Assembly (NCBI GenBank): GCA_016795565.1 | Contig: JAEUGW010000025.1 | Span: 1 to 64,000, forward strand | Direction of reading: 5' to 3' | Origin: Opitutaceae bacterium | GTDB taxonomy: Bacteria > Verrucomicrobiota > Verrucomicrobiia > Opitutales > Opitutaceae | Length of the DNA stretch: 64,000 nt | Shown: piece by piece, positions 1-7,548 of the stretch | Layout: every line of letters begins with the position of its first letter | Numbering within the stretch: the stretch's first letter is position 1 | Made by a program: the position numbers and the translations under genes | Notes under the pieces: generated by a model | Databases searched by the model: none | The model's input: only the letters and a program-made list of their open reading frames with translations | Told to the model about the DNA's origin: nothing

Positions 1-426
1 GCCTCCACGATCAACTACGACGGCGTGTTTGAGCTCGCCGCCGGCACCCTGAGCCTCAGCGGCATCACCGCCAACATCGGCACCCTCACGCTCACCGGCA
101 ACTCCACCATCGATTTTGCCGGCGCCTCAATCCTGAACGTGACCAACCTGAACCTCAACGGCTTCACCCTGAGCATCACCAACTGGGCCGACGCCGCCGA
201 CTATTTCTTCGCCGCCATCTGGACCGGGGCTGTGCCCGGCACCACCGGCGTTGCGCCGATGAATCAGGTAACGTTCAGCGGTTTTGCGGCCGGTGACACC
301 AAGTGGCAGAGCTACGACAATCAGGTCACGCCCGTGCCCGAGCCCTCCACCTACGGTTCGCTCTTGCTCGGCGTGCTCACGGGCCTGTTCGCGTGGCGCC
401 GTCTAGTGCGTCGCCCCGCCCGCTGA
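1..426 (+). CDS. PEP-CTERM sorting domain protein, C-terminal part
   Basis: The reading frame is open at the left edge, so only the last ~141 residues are present. The body is a run of short beta-type repeats rich in Thr, Leu, Asn and Gly, like autotransporter-style or secreted beta-solenoid proteins. The C-terminus carries the PEP-CTERM sorting signal: a Val-Pro-Glu-Pro-Ser motif, a hydrophobic helix and a final Arg cluster. Such proteins are exported, then recognised and processed by exosortase. The 3' end overlaps the convergent pcp gene by 24 bp. The function of the missing N-terminal part cannot be judged. Confidence 0.85.
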   Translation, partial: ASTINYDGVFELAAGTLSLSGITANIGTLTLTGNSTIDFAGASILNVTNLNLNGFTLSITNWADAADYFFAAIWTGAVPGTTGVAPMNQVTFSGFAAGDTKWQSYDNQVTPVPEPSTYGSLLLGVLTGLFAWRRLVRRPAR

Positions 427-1083
427 GCGGGTGTCGCGGCGGATCTTGAGCGCCACGGCGACCGCCGCGCCGATGGCCGCAGTCATGGTTTCGAGGGTCA
501 GACTGGGCTGTCCCGCCCTGGCCTGCTCCGGCAGGAACGGCACGTGGATGAACCCGCCGCGCACCTTCTTTTGCCGCCGCAGCTCGTGCATGAGGCCGTA
601 GAAAACATGGTTGCAGACGAAGGTCCCCGCCGTCTGCGACACCGCCGCCGGGATGCCCTGCCGCCGCATTTCCGCCACCATCGCCTTGATCGGCAGCGCG
701 GACCAATACGCCGCCGGGCCGCCCCGCACGACCGGCCGGTCCACCGGCTGCCGCCCCGCGTTGTCGGGGATGCGGGCATCGTCCACATTGATCGCCACGC
801 GCTCCGGCGTGATCTCTGCCCGGCCACCCGCCTGGCCCACGCAGATGACGAGCGCCGGTTTCGTCACCCGCATCTGCCGTTTCAGCTCCGCGATCGCCGC
901 ACCAAACACGCACGGCAGCAGCGCCCCGCACACGCGATGACCGCCGATGACCGCGCCGTGCAATTGCCGCGCGATCTCACCGGAGGGATTGATCGCCTCG
1001 CCGCCGAATGGCTCGAAGCCGGTGAGCAGCACATTCCGCGTTTCCGCCGACCCTCGTTTTCGTGATTTCCTCGTCTGGGCCAT
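403..1083 (-). CDS. pcp: Pyroglutamyl-peptidase I (C15 cysteine peptidase)
   Basis: Removes N-terminal pyroglutamate (5-oxoproline) from peptides in the cytoplasm. The LLTGFEPFGG motif near residue 19 and the PERVAIN segment (Glu95), GTFVCNH segment (Cys157) and IHVPFLPEQ segment (His180) supply the Glu/Cys/His catalytic triad of peptidase family C15. At 226 aa it is close to the usual ~215, with a basic N-terminal extension of ~15 residues, so the true start may be slightly internal. It is the last gene of a minus-strand cluster, 3 bp after the DUF979 stop. The upstream pxpABC genes consume the pyroglutamate it would release. Confidence 0.93.
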   Translation of the reverse strand: MAQTRKSRKRGSAETRNVLLTGFEPFGGEAINPSGEIARQLHGAVIGGHRVCGALLPCVFGAAIAELKRQMRVTKPALVICVGQAGGRAEITPERVAINVDDARIPDNAGRQPVDRPVVRGGPAAYWSALPIKAMVAEMRRQGIPAAVSQTAGTFVCNHVFYGLMHELRRQKKVRGGFIHVPFLPEQARAGQPSLTLETMTAAIGAAVAVALKIRRDTRSAGGATH

Positions 1084-1086
1084 GTT

Positions 1087-2004
1087 TCAGAACCGATACA
1101 CGCACAGATACATCACGGCCACATTGAAAATCCAGATGGCGGCGGCGAATGGCGCCTGCGCCTTGATCACCGCCCAGTCGTCCTGCAGCTCGAGCAGGCG
1201 CACCGGCACGAGATTGAAATTCGCAGCCATCGGCGTGACCAGCGTGCCGCAATAGCCCGACAACATGCCGAGCGTGCCCATGATGGCCGCGTCGCCCCCG
1301 TTCGCCTGCACGATGAACGGCAGGCCGACCCCGAGCGTCATGATCGGGAACGCCGCGAAGGCATTGCCCATCATCACCGTGAAAATCACCATGCCCCCGC
1401 AGTAGGCGAGCACGGCCACCAGCGGATGCGTCACCGGCAGGGCGGCGGCGACGATCCGCGCCACCTCCTCCCCGACCCCGGCTTTCGCAAAAATCCCCCC
1501 GAGTCCCGCCAGCGACTGCGGCAGAATCAGCGTCCACCCCAGCATCTCCAGCAGCCGCCCGCCCTCGGCCACCGGTGCCGCCGGCGCATCCTTGGTCACC
1601 CACAGCGCGGCCGCCAACCCGCCCAGGCAGCCGATGCCGAGCGCGAGTTGCGAGCCGATCACCAGACTCCCGGCAATGGCCACCGCCGGCACGAGCAGGA
1701 TCGGCCAGAGCAGCCGGTTCCCGAGTTGCCCGGCCCGCGCCTGCCGCGCCTCGCCGCCATCCGGGAAATGCGGCGTCGCCACCTGCTTCGTCGCCACGAG
1801 CAGGCCCATCGCCAGCACCATCCAGCCGACGAACTCGGCGGGCAGGTGCTTCCCAGCGCCTACGGCGACAGCCAGCAGCAGCCAGAAGGCCGCCGAACCC
1901 CAGCGCCGCGGATGCCCCGGGTTCAGCGCCAGCCGCACCGCCACCGCCGCGACAAACAGCCCGACCAGCCAAAAGAAATGCTCCAAGGTCAGACCCGCGC
2001 TCAC
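1087..2004 (-). CDS. DUF979 family membrane protein
   Basis: A roughly 305-residue, highly hydrophobic multi-span membrane protein that matches what I know of DUF979. A longer frame exists upstream, but the GTG at 2004 is chosen because it overlaps the TGA stop of the DUF969 gene (GTGA), the usual sign of translational coupling. DUF969 and DUF979 commonly occur as a pair next to pcp, and a role as a two-part permease for pyroglutamate or pyroglutamyl peptides is the likely reading. That role is inferred from context and is not visible in the sequence. Confidence 0.8.
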   Translation of the reverse strand: MSAGLTLEHFFWLVGLFVAAVAVRLALNPGHPRRWGSAAFWLLLAVAVGAGKHLPAEFVGWMVLAMGLLVATKQVATPHFPDGGEARQARAGQLGNRLLWPILLVPAVAIAGSLVIGSQLALGIGCLGGLAAALWVTKDAPAAPVAEGGRLLEMLGWTLILPQSLAGLGGIFAKAGVGEEVARIVAAALPVTHPLVAVLAYCGGMVIFTVMMGNAFAAFPIMTLGVGLPFIVQANGGDAAIMGTLGMLSGYCGTLVTPMAANFNLVPVRLLELQDDWAVIKAQAPFAAAIWIFNVAVMYLCVYRF

Positions 2005-2672
2005 TTCGCACCGTCCTTTCGTTTGGCGAGCCAGCGATCCAGGGCCCGATAGCGCCACCAGCCAATCGCGAGCACCCACAGCGCCGTCGGCACGCTCCAC
2101 AGCTTGATCTTCTCCAGCGTCACCACCACGCCGGCCGCATCAAAGAATCCTTTCACCAACAGCAGTGCGCCGACCGCGACGAGGATGTCATCCGAGAAAA
2201 AGTTGCCGACATTCTCCGCCGCCGCGCCGTGCGCGCGCACCCGCTCGCGCGTCGCCGGCGTCAGCTCGCCGCGCCGCGCCGCCGCCCCCTCGGCCATGGG
2301 CGCAATCAACGGCCGCACCATGCCCGCATGGTTGCCGAGGCTGATGCCCAGCACGCTCAGCCCGCCGCGCAACGCCTGGTAAAGCCACAGGATCCGCCCC
2401 GCCGTGGCCGCCGCCGTCTGCCGCATCAGGGTGGCGATCCGTTCCTGCAGGCCGTGCTTCTCCAACAGCCCCACCACCGGCAGCATCAGCACGATCGGCA
2501 GCACCAACCCGCGGTTTTCCACGAACAACCGGCCCATCATCGCCACCACCTCGCGCAGGGAAAAGCCCGCGGCCAGCCCGGTCGCCAATCCCGCCCCCAG
2601 CACGACCACCAGGGCGTTCACCCGAAATCCGAATCCGAGCGCAACCAGCAGGATGCCGACGAGCTTGATCAT
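2001..2672 (-). CDS. DUF969 family membrane protein
   Basis: A 223-residue membrane protein with an N-terminal helix (MIKLVGILLVALGFGFRV) and several further hydrophobic spans, recognisable as DUF969. Its ATG overlaps the pxpA stop by 4 bp (ATGA), and its own stop overlaps the start of DUF979, so the three genes are translationally coupled. It is the presumed partner of DUF979 in membrane transport linked to 5-oxoproline metabolism. No catalytic motif is visible. Confidence 0.8.
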   Translation of the reverse strand: MIKLVGILLVALGFGFRVNALVVVLGAGLATGLAAGFSLREVVAMMGRLFVENRGLVLPIVLMLPVVGLLEKHGLQERIATLMRQTAAATAGRILWLYQALRGGLSVLGISLGNHAGMVRPLIAPMAEGAAARRGELTPATRERVRAHGAAAENVGNFFSDDILVAVGALLLVKGFFDAAGVVVTLEKIKLWSVPTALWVLAIGWWRYRALDRWLAKRKDGAK

Positions 2673-3400
2673 GTCCCGAAGGCCTTGATTGCGATCCCGG
2701 CCGCGCTCAGCTCGTGTCGCAACCGCCGGGCAAACTCCACCGGATTGGCTCCGTCCCCGTGCACGCAGACGGTGTCAGCCCGGATGAGCACGTCCGTCCC
2801 GTCCGTCGCCCGCACCTTGCCTTCGCGCACCATCCGCCGCACCTGCGCCATCGCGACCGCGGCATCCGTGATCAGCGCATCGCTCTGCGTCCGGGGCGTG
2901 AGCGAGCCGTCGGCCTGGTAAGTGCGGTCGGCAAAGACCTCGCTGGCCACCGGCAGTCCGCAGGCCTCGCCCGCCGCGATCACGTGGCTCCCGGCGAGTC
3001 CGAACAAGATCAGCCTGGGATCAGCTTCATACACGGCATCCACCAGCGCGCGCGCCAGCGCCGGCTCGCGGGCCGCCATGTTGTATAGCGCGCCGTGCGG
3101 CTTCACGTGCCGCAGCGGCGCCAACGCTTGCAGCCTCCGGATCTGGTCCAACACCAGCTCGTGCACCTCGTCCGGGGTCACGGCCAGCTCGACGCGCCCG
3201 AAGTTCGCGCGGTCGGGAAACCCCGGGTGCGCGCCGACCACCACGCCATGCTTTTGCGCCAACGCCACGGTCGCCCGCATCGTGGCCGCATCGCCGGCAT
3301 GGCCGCCGCAAGCGATGTTCGCCGAGGTGATGAGCGGCATGAGCTCCGCATCATGGCCCGCCCCCTCGCCCAGGTCACAGTTCAAATCAATCGATGGCAT
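2669..3400 (-). CDS. pxpA: 5-oxoprolinase subunit A (LamB/YcsF family)
   Basis: Part of the prokaryotic 5-oxoprolinase PxpABC, which uses ATP to open 5-oxoproline (pyroglutamate) to L-glutamate. The N-terminus IDLNCDLGEGAGHDAELMP is the LamB/YcsF signature, followed by SANIACGGHAGD and HPGFPDRANFGR. At 243 aa it has the family length and starts at an ATG. It sits downstream of pxpB and pxpC but is separated from them by a 215-bp gap filled with a palindromic repeat, and is coupled by ATGA to DUF969. The presence of all three subunits makes the assignment firm. Confidence 0.95.
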   Translation of the reverse strand: MPSIDLNCDLGEGAGHDAELMPLITSANIACGGHAGDAATMRATVALAQKHGVVVGAHPGFPDRANFGRVELAVTPDEVHELVLDQIRRLQALAPLRHVKPHGALYNMAAREPALARALVDAVYEADPRLILFGLAGSHVIAAGEACGLPVASEVFADRTYQADGSLTPRTQSDALITDAAVAMAQVRRMVREGKVRATDGTDVLIRADTVCVHGDGANPVEFARRLRHELSAAGIAIKAFGT

Positions 3401-3442
3401 CGTTTCCTCCCGAACAATTTAACCGGCATCTCATTCACCTTT

Positions 3443-3598
3443 CCTGTCATTCTGAGACTAGACAGCAAGCCGCGAGGCTTGCGTGGGACTCGCCATTGAA
3501 CATTCCAAGGCATTGTCATGCTGAGCGCAGCGAAGCATCCATCACGATATCCGCCGGCGGTTGTGCCGATGGATTCTTCACTTCGTTCAGAATGACAA
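3443..3598. repeat. Dispersed palindromic repeat (CHSERSEES-type) between pxpC and pxpA
   Basis: The gap between pxpC and pxpA holds a long imperfect inverted repeat running from a TGTCATTCTGAG-like arm to a TTCAGAATGACA-like arm. In translation it gives the widely scattered CHSERSEES...ALSMT peptide that marks this kind of intergenic repeat. A related copy lies in the pstC-pstA gap near 54215-54312. No gene is seen in the gap. Confidence 0.75.
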
Positions 3599-3615
3599 TC
3601 CATGGGTTTTGAAAC

Positions 3616-4605
3616 TCAGCCAGTCAGCCGGGCCAGGCCCATGCGCACCCGCGCGAAATCGCGCTCGCGCGCCAGATACAAGTCATGGGCCACCGCCAGC
3701 GTGATCTCCTCGAAGCCCACGGTGTCGCCCGGCCGCAGTTGCGTGAACCGCCCGAGATCCACCGACGCCACGCCGGCGATCCGCGGATAACCGCCGATCG
3801 ACTGGCGGCTGGGCAGCAGGACAATGGGCTGGCCCGCCGGCGGCACCTGCACGGTGCCGGCGTTGACCGAGGAGGAAACCATTTCGCCCTCGTGCCGCCG
3901 TGCGAGTTCCGGACCCGACAGCCGCACCCCCATGCGGTCGGCCTCGTTGGTGGCGCGCCATGCCGCGGAGAAAAAGATCCGCTGCGCCTCCTTCGTGAAC
4001 CAGTCGCACTCGGGGCCGCGCAAGGCGCGCACGACGCCGGGCCGCGCCGGTTGGCCCATTGTCTCCGGCCGCACCGTCCAGGCCACCGCGCGCTTCCCGC
4101 CGGTTTGCAGCGTCGCGAGCACCTGCCGCGCCCACGGCGACGGTTCAAAAAGCTTCAGCGCGTCGCCCGCGATGAGCGGCCGCCCCTCATGCCCGCCGAG
4201 GCCGGCCCGCCGATAGGTCGTCCGGCTGCCCATGACCAATGGCACATCGATGCCGCCGGCGATTGCCAGCCACGCCCGCAGGCCCGAGCGCGCGGGCCAG
4301 AAATTGATGGTCTCGCCCGCCGCCACCCGCACGGCCCGGTCGCGCGGCAGCGGTTCGCCGGCCACGCGCGCATCGAAGTCGCCGCCGTTCCAGGCCACGA
4401 GCGTGTCGCGCTCAAAAATCACCTCCGGCCCATATTGTGCCATCTCGAGCAGGGCCGCGTTGTCGTCGTTGCCCACGCACAGGTTGGCCGCCCGCGCGGC
4501 AAAACCGTCGAGCGCCCCGCCGACGACGATGCCGTATTGCTGGTAGCCGGGTCGGCCGAGGTCCTGCACGGTCGTGAGCAGGCCGGGTTTGACGATGCGC
4601 ATCAT
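3616..4605 (-). CDS. pxpC: 5-oxoprolinase subunit C (biotin-dependent carboxyltransferase family)
   Basis: Catalytic partner in PxpABC, of the allophanate hydrolase subunit 2/KipA type. The N-terminus MRIVKPGLLTTVQDLGRPGY is diagnostic, followed by GVVVGGALDGFAARAANLCVGN-type sequence and a C-terminal segment QSIGGYPRIAGVASVDLGR. The start is taken at the first of two adjacent ATGs (4605) because a GGAGG lies 6 bp upstream. A longer frame would add about 20 residues that come from a dispersed repeat. Length is about 329 aa. Confidence 0.92.
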   Translation of the reverse strand: MMRIVKPGLLTTVQDLGRPGYQQYGIVVGGALDGFAARAANLCVGNDDNAALLEMAQYGPEVIFERDTLVAWNGGDFDARVAGEPLPRDRAVRVAAGETINFWPARSGLRAWLAIAGGIDVPLVMGSRTTYRRAGLGGHEGRPLIAGDALKLFEPSPWARQVLATLQTGGKRAVAWTVRPETMGQPARPGVVRALRGPECDWFTKEAQRIFFSAAWRATNEADRMGVRLSGPELARRHEGEMVSSSVNAGTVQVPPAGQPIVLLPSRQSIGGYPRIAGVASVDLGRFTQLRPGDTVGFEEITLAVAHDLYLARERDFARVRMGLARLTG

Positions 4606-4631
4606 CGGACACCTCCGGTGCCGAAAGCACC

Positions 4632-4753
4632 AAGCACCAAGCTCCAACCCCCAGGGAAACGCCAAGCCTCAAGCCACCAAACCGACCTCCCCTGCTTCGT
4701 TGTTTTCTGTATCTGGAAATTCACGGGAGCTTGGATGTTGGAGCTTGGAGCTT
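4632..4753. repeat. Inverted repeat element spanning the pxpB 3' end
   Basis: A 122-bp stretch bounded by near-perfect 17-bp inverted arms (AAGCACCAAGCTCCAAC and GTTGGAGCTTGGAGCTT). Its right part encodes the last ten residues of PxpB (KLQAPTSKLP) and the stop codon. The element thus appears to have entered the end of the gene and supplied a new C-terminus. Confidence 0.7.
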
Positions 4754-5437
4754 CGCAAATTCCTCGGGCGTGATGGCGCGGAATTTCACGCGATCGCCCG
4801 CCGCCAGCAGCACGGGGGGATTCTGCTCGGGCCGGAAAACCCGCAGCGGCGTCCGGCCGATCAGGTTCCAGCCGCCGGGCGTCGCCAGCGGGTAGATGCC
4901 GGTCTGTTCGCCACCGATGCCGATCGAACCGGGCGGCACCACCATGCGGGGCTTGGCGTGGCGCGGCGTGTGCAAGTCCTTCGGCAAGCCGCCCAAATAT
5001 GGAAAGCCCGGCGCAAAACCGATGAGATGCACGAGGTAATCGGCCTTTGCGTGGCGCTTGATGACCTCCTCGGGCGACAGTTTCGCCTGCGCCGCCACCC
5101 GCGCGAGATCGGGGCCGTGCTCGCCGCCGTAGCACACGGGCACGTCCACCACGCGCGGCTTCGCCTTCTCCATTTTCGGCGGGTTCTTCAGCCGTTCCCG
5201 CACCAAGCCACCCAGCCAGTCGGCAATGCCCAGCGCCGGGGCCCCGGCCTGCACCGCCGCCCAGGGATCGTAGAAGACCGTGACCGTCGTGTAGGCCGGC
5301 ACCAGTTCACTCACTGCTGGCAACGGCGCCGCCGCCAGCGCCCGCCAGGCCGTCTGCACGCGCCGGTGCGTGGACTCGTCAATGACGGTTCCCAGCTCCA
5401 GCACCAGCGCGTTGTCGCCCAGCGGCGTGATCTGCAT
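4721..5437 (-). CDS. pxpB: 5-oxoprolinase subunit B (KipI/allophanate hydrolase subunit 1 family)
   Basis: Third subunit of PxpABC. Family features include the N-terminal QITPLGDNALVLELG, the central VCYGGEHGPDLARVAAQAKLS segment and the LIGFAPGFPYLGGLP motif, then GSIGIGGEQTGIYPLATPGGWNLIGRTP. The start is placed at the ATG in front of QITPLGD; an upstream ATG would add 13 unrelated residues. This is the first gene of the minus-strand cluster, transcribed away from the lipoprotein gene at 5567. The last ten residues derive from an inverted-repeat element. Confidence 0.93.
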   Translation of the reverse strand: MQITPLGDNALVLELGTVIDESTHRRVQTAWRALAAAPLPAVSELVPAYTTVTVFYDPWAAVQAGAPALGIADWLGGLVRERLKNPPKMEKAKPRVVDVPVCYGGEHGPDLARVAAQAKLSPEEVIKRHAKADYLVHLIGFAPGFPYLGGLPKDLHTPRHAKPRMVVPPGSIGIGGEQTGIYPLATPGGWNLIGRTPLRVFRPEQNPPVLLAAGDRVKFRAITPEEFAKLQAPTSKLP

Positions 5438-5566
5438 GCCTACCTGCCTAAGTGCTCGCTGTTGTTTGGCAGCCAAAATCTCGCAACTAATTGCCCGGTG
5501 CCGCCCGGCTGATAGCTGCCGGATTGGATTGCGGTTCTCCGGGGAACACTAATGTGAGAGCCAGCC

Positions 5567-6199
5567 ATGTCCACCCGTCCCCTTGCCTGCGCCGTGCTGC
5601 TCCTGCTCCTGTCGAGCGGCTGCCGCGACCGCGAGATCACGGCCTACCGGGCCCCCAAGGATCCCGTCGCTGTCCTGCCTGGGGCGGACGCCTCCGGGCA
5701 GTTGCCCGCCGACCACCCGCCCGTCGGCAGTCCGGCGGGCGGCGAAGCCACCATGGCCAACACCGCCGTCCCCACGGGCAGCGACAGCCTCACTTGGACC
5801 GCTCCCGCGCACTGGGCCGCCAAACCCGTCGGCCCGATGCGCAAGGGCAGCTTCGCGGTCAAGGACGGCGGCGCCGAGGCCGACCTCTCCATCACCGCTT
5901 TTCCGGGCGACACCGGCGGCCTCCTGGCGAACATCAACCGCTGGCGCGGGCAGATCGCCCTGCCTCCGCTGGCCGCCGACCAGCTCGACGCCCACCGCGA
6001 GCACCTGGATATTGGCGCGCTGCATGTGGACGTGGTGGATTTCGCCGGCACCGCCAACGGCACCCCGACCCGCATCCTCGGTGCTGTCGTGCCGCATGGC
6101 GGCGAAACCTGGTTCTTCAAGCTGCTGGGGCCGGACGCCCTCGTGGCCCGGGAGAAGCCCGCGTTCCTCGAGTTCCTTCGCACCGTCCGCCCGCGCTGA
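5567..6199 (+). CDS. Predicted lipoprotein of unknown function
   Basis: A 210-residue protein with a lipoprotein signal: a short basic start, a Leu-rich helix and the lipobox LLSSGC with Cys19. The mature part opens with a Pro/Gly/Ala-rich linker, followed from about residue 70 by a compact domain beginning LTWTAPAHWAAKPVGPMRKGSF. It ends 3 bp before the resB-like gene, so it is probably cotranscribed with the cytochrome c assembly genes and may act on the outer face of the membrane near the Ccs complex. I do not recognise the family and no catalytic motif is seen. Confidence 0.75.
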   Translation: MSTRPLACAVLLLLLSSGCRDREITAYRAPKDPVAVLPGADASGQLPADHPPVGSPAGGEATMANTAVPTGSDSLTWTAPAHWAAKPVGPMRKGSFAVKDGGAEADLSITAFPGDTGGLLANINRWRGQIALPPLAADQLDAHREHLDIGALHVDVVDFAGTANGTPTRILGAVVPHGGETWFFKLLGPDALVAREKPAFLEFLRTVRPR

Positions 6200-6202
6200 A
6201 CC

Positions 6203-7474
6203 ATGACACCGCTCGTCCGCCAGTTCCGCGACTTCTTCGTCTCCCTCAAGCTGACCGTGGTATTGCTCGCCCTGTCGATTGTCCTGATTTTTTGGGCGAC
6301 GCTGGCGCAGGTGCAGCTCGGCATCTGGGGCGTGCAGGAGAAGTTCTTCCACACCTTCTTCGTGCTCGAGAACATCCCCGGCACCGCGATACCCGTGCCG
6401 GTCTTCCCCGGCGGTTACTTCCTTGGCGGCCTGCTGATCCTCAATCTCGTCGCGGCGCACCTCTACCGCTTCAAGCTCGAGTGGAAGAAGGCCGGCATCC
6501 AGCTCACGCACCTCGGCCTCATCCTGCTGCTGCTGGGCGAGCTCATCACGAGCCTGCAGCAGGTGGAGAGCAACATGCGCCTCCCCGAGGGCGGGACCAT
6601 GCGCTACTCCGAGAGCTACCGGATCAACGAGCTCGCCATCCTCGACACCACCAACCCTGAATTCAACGAGGTCGTCGCCATCCCCGAGGCCGTGCTCGCC
6701 GACGGCGGTTCCATCCAGCACCCCAAGCTCCCGTTTCAGATCCGCATCCGCGACTACTACCCCAACGCCGCGCTCGCGATGCGCGATCAGGCGCCTTTGC
6801 CTGAGTTTGCGACCTCAGTGGCCGGCAGCGCCAAAGGCGCGGGCAGCCGGCCGGAGCAGAACTCAGGACAAATCCCGGGCGGCCAGCAGGCCGCCACGGG
6901 ACCGCTCGCCACCGCCGGCATCGGCCCGCGCGTGGCCGTCACCCCGCTCCGCCTCACCTACAAGCAGGACGAGCGCAACGCCCCCGCCGCCCACCTCGAG
7001 TTCGTGGGCCCCGAGGGCACTCTGGGCACCTGGCTGGTCTCGCCGTTGCTCGGGATGCCGCAGAAATTCGACTACGCCGGCCGCACCTGGGAAATCGCCC
7101 TCCGCTTCAAGCGCTACTATTACCCGTTCGCCCTCACCCTGATCGACTTCACCCATGAGAAATACGCCGGCACCGATATCCCCAAGAATTTCGCCAGCCG
7201 CATCCACCTCAAGACCGACGATGCCCGCGAGGACCGCGAGGTGCTCATCTACATGAACAACCCGCTGCGCCATGCCGGGCTGACGTTCTATCAGGCCAGC
7301 TTTGAGAAGGGCGACAAGGTGAGCATTCTCCAGGTCGTGCGCAACCCCGGCTGGGTGCTGCCCTACATCGCCTGCATCATGATGGGCCTCGGCCTGCTCG
7401 TCCAATTCGGCATCCACCTCCTCGGCTTCGTCCGCAAGCGCGCCGCCGCCGCGGCAGTAGCGAATAGCGGGTAG
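6203..7474 (+). CDS. resB: ResB-like cytochrome c biogenesis protein
   Basis: A membrane component of the system II cytochrome c maturation machinery that, with CcsA, delivers and attaches heme to apocytochrome c outside the membrane. Helices lie near residues 15-37, 65-88 and 100-120, followed by a large extracytoplasmic domain and a last helix around 390-412. The LIYMNNPLRHAGLTFYQASFEKGD segment near residue 350 is typical of ResB. Residues ~198-224 are encoded by a palindromic element inserted in frame, a segment I would not expect in the family. The last residues (AVANSG) read into another repeat. The ccsA gene follows 74 bp downstream. Confidence 0.9.
   Translation: MTPLVRQFRDFFVSLKLTVVLLALSIVLIFWATLAQVQLGIWGVQEKFFHTFFVLENIPGTAIPVPVFPGGYFLGGLLILNLVAAHLYRFKLEWKKAGIQLTHLGLILLLLGELITSLQQVESNMRLPEGGTMRYSESYRINELAILDTTNPEFNEVVAIPEAVLADGGSIQHPKLPFQIRIRDYYPNAALAMRDQAPLPEFATSVAGSAKGAGSRPEQNSGQIPGGQQAATGPLATAGIGPRVAVTPLRLTYKQDERNAPAAHLEFVGPEGTLGTWLVSPLLGMPQKFDYAGRTWEIALRFKRYYYPFALTLIDFTHEKYAGTDIPKNFASRIHLKTDDAREDREVLIYMNNPLRHAGLTFYQASFEKGDKVSILQVVRNPGWVLPYIACIMMGLGLLVQFGIHLLGFVRKRAAAAAVANSG
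6796..6872. repeat. Palindromic element inside the resB-like gene
   Basis: A 77-bp stretch bounded by imperfect inverted arms (TTTGCCTGAGTTTGC and GCAGAACTCAGGACAAA), with an inner inverted repeat around GCCGGC. It is translated as a low-complexity Gly/Ala/Ser/Gln segment in the ResB extracytoplasmic domain without breaking the frame. Confidence 0.65.
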
Positions 7475-7543
7475 CGCGTAGCGAGCATCACCAGCATGTC
7501 ACTTTCCGCCTACTCTCTACCCGCTACCCGCTACTCGCTACTT
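7458..7543. repeat. GTAGCGGGTAGCG-type inverted repeat
   Basis: Left arm GTAGCGAATAGCGGGTAGCG and right arm CTACCCGCTACTCGCTAC face each other across the resB-ccsA gap. The left arm supplies the last codons and stop of the resB-like gene. It may fold as a hairpin in the transcript; no T-tract follows, so it is not a clear terminator. Confidence 0.65.
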
Positions 7544-7548
7544 TCAGC

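Noticed and set aside
3382..3612. Small overlapping frames in the pxpC-pxpA gap
   Set aside because: They are translations of a dispersed palindromic repeat (CHSERSEES type), not genes.
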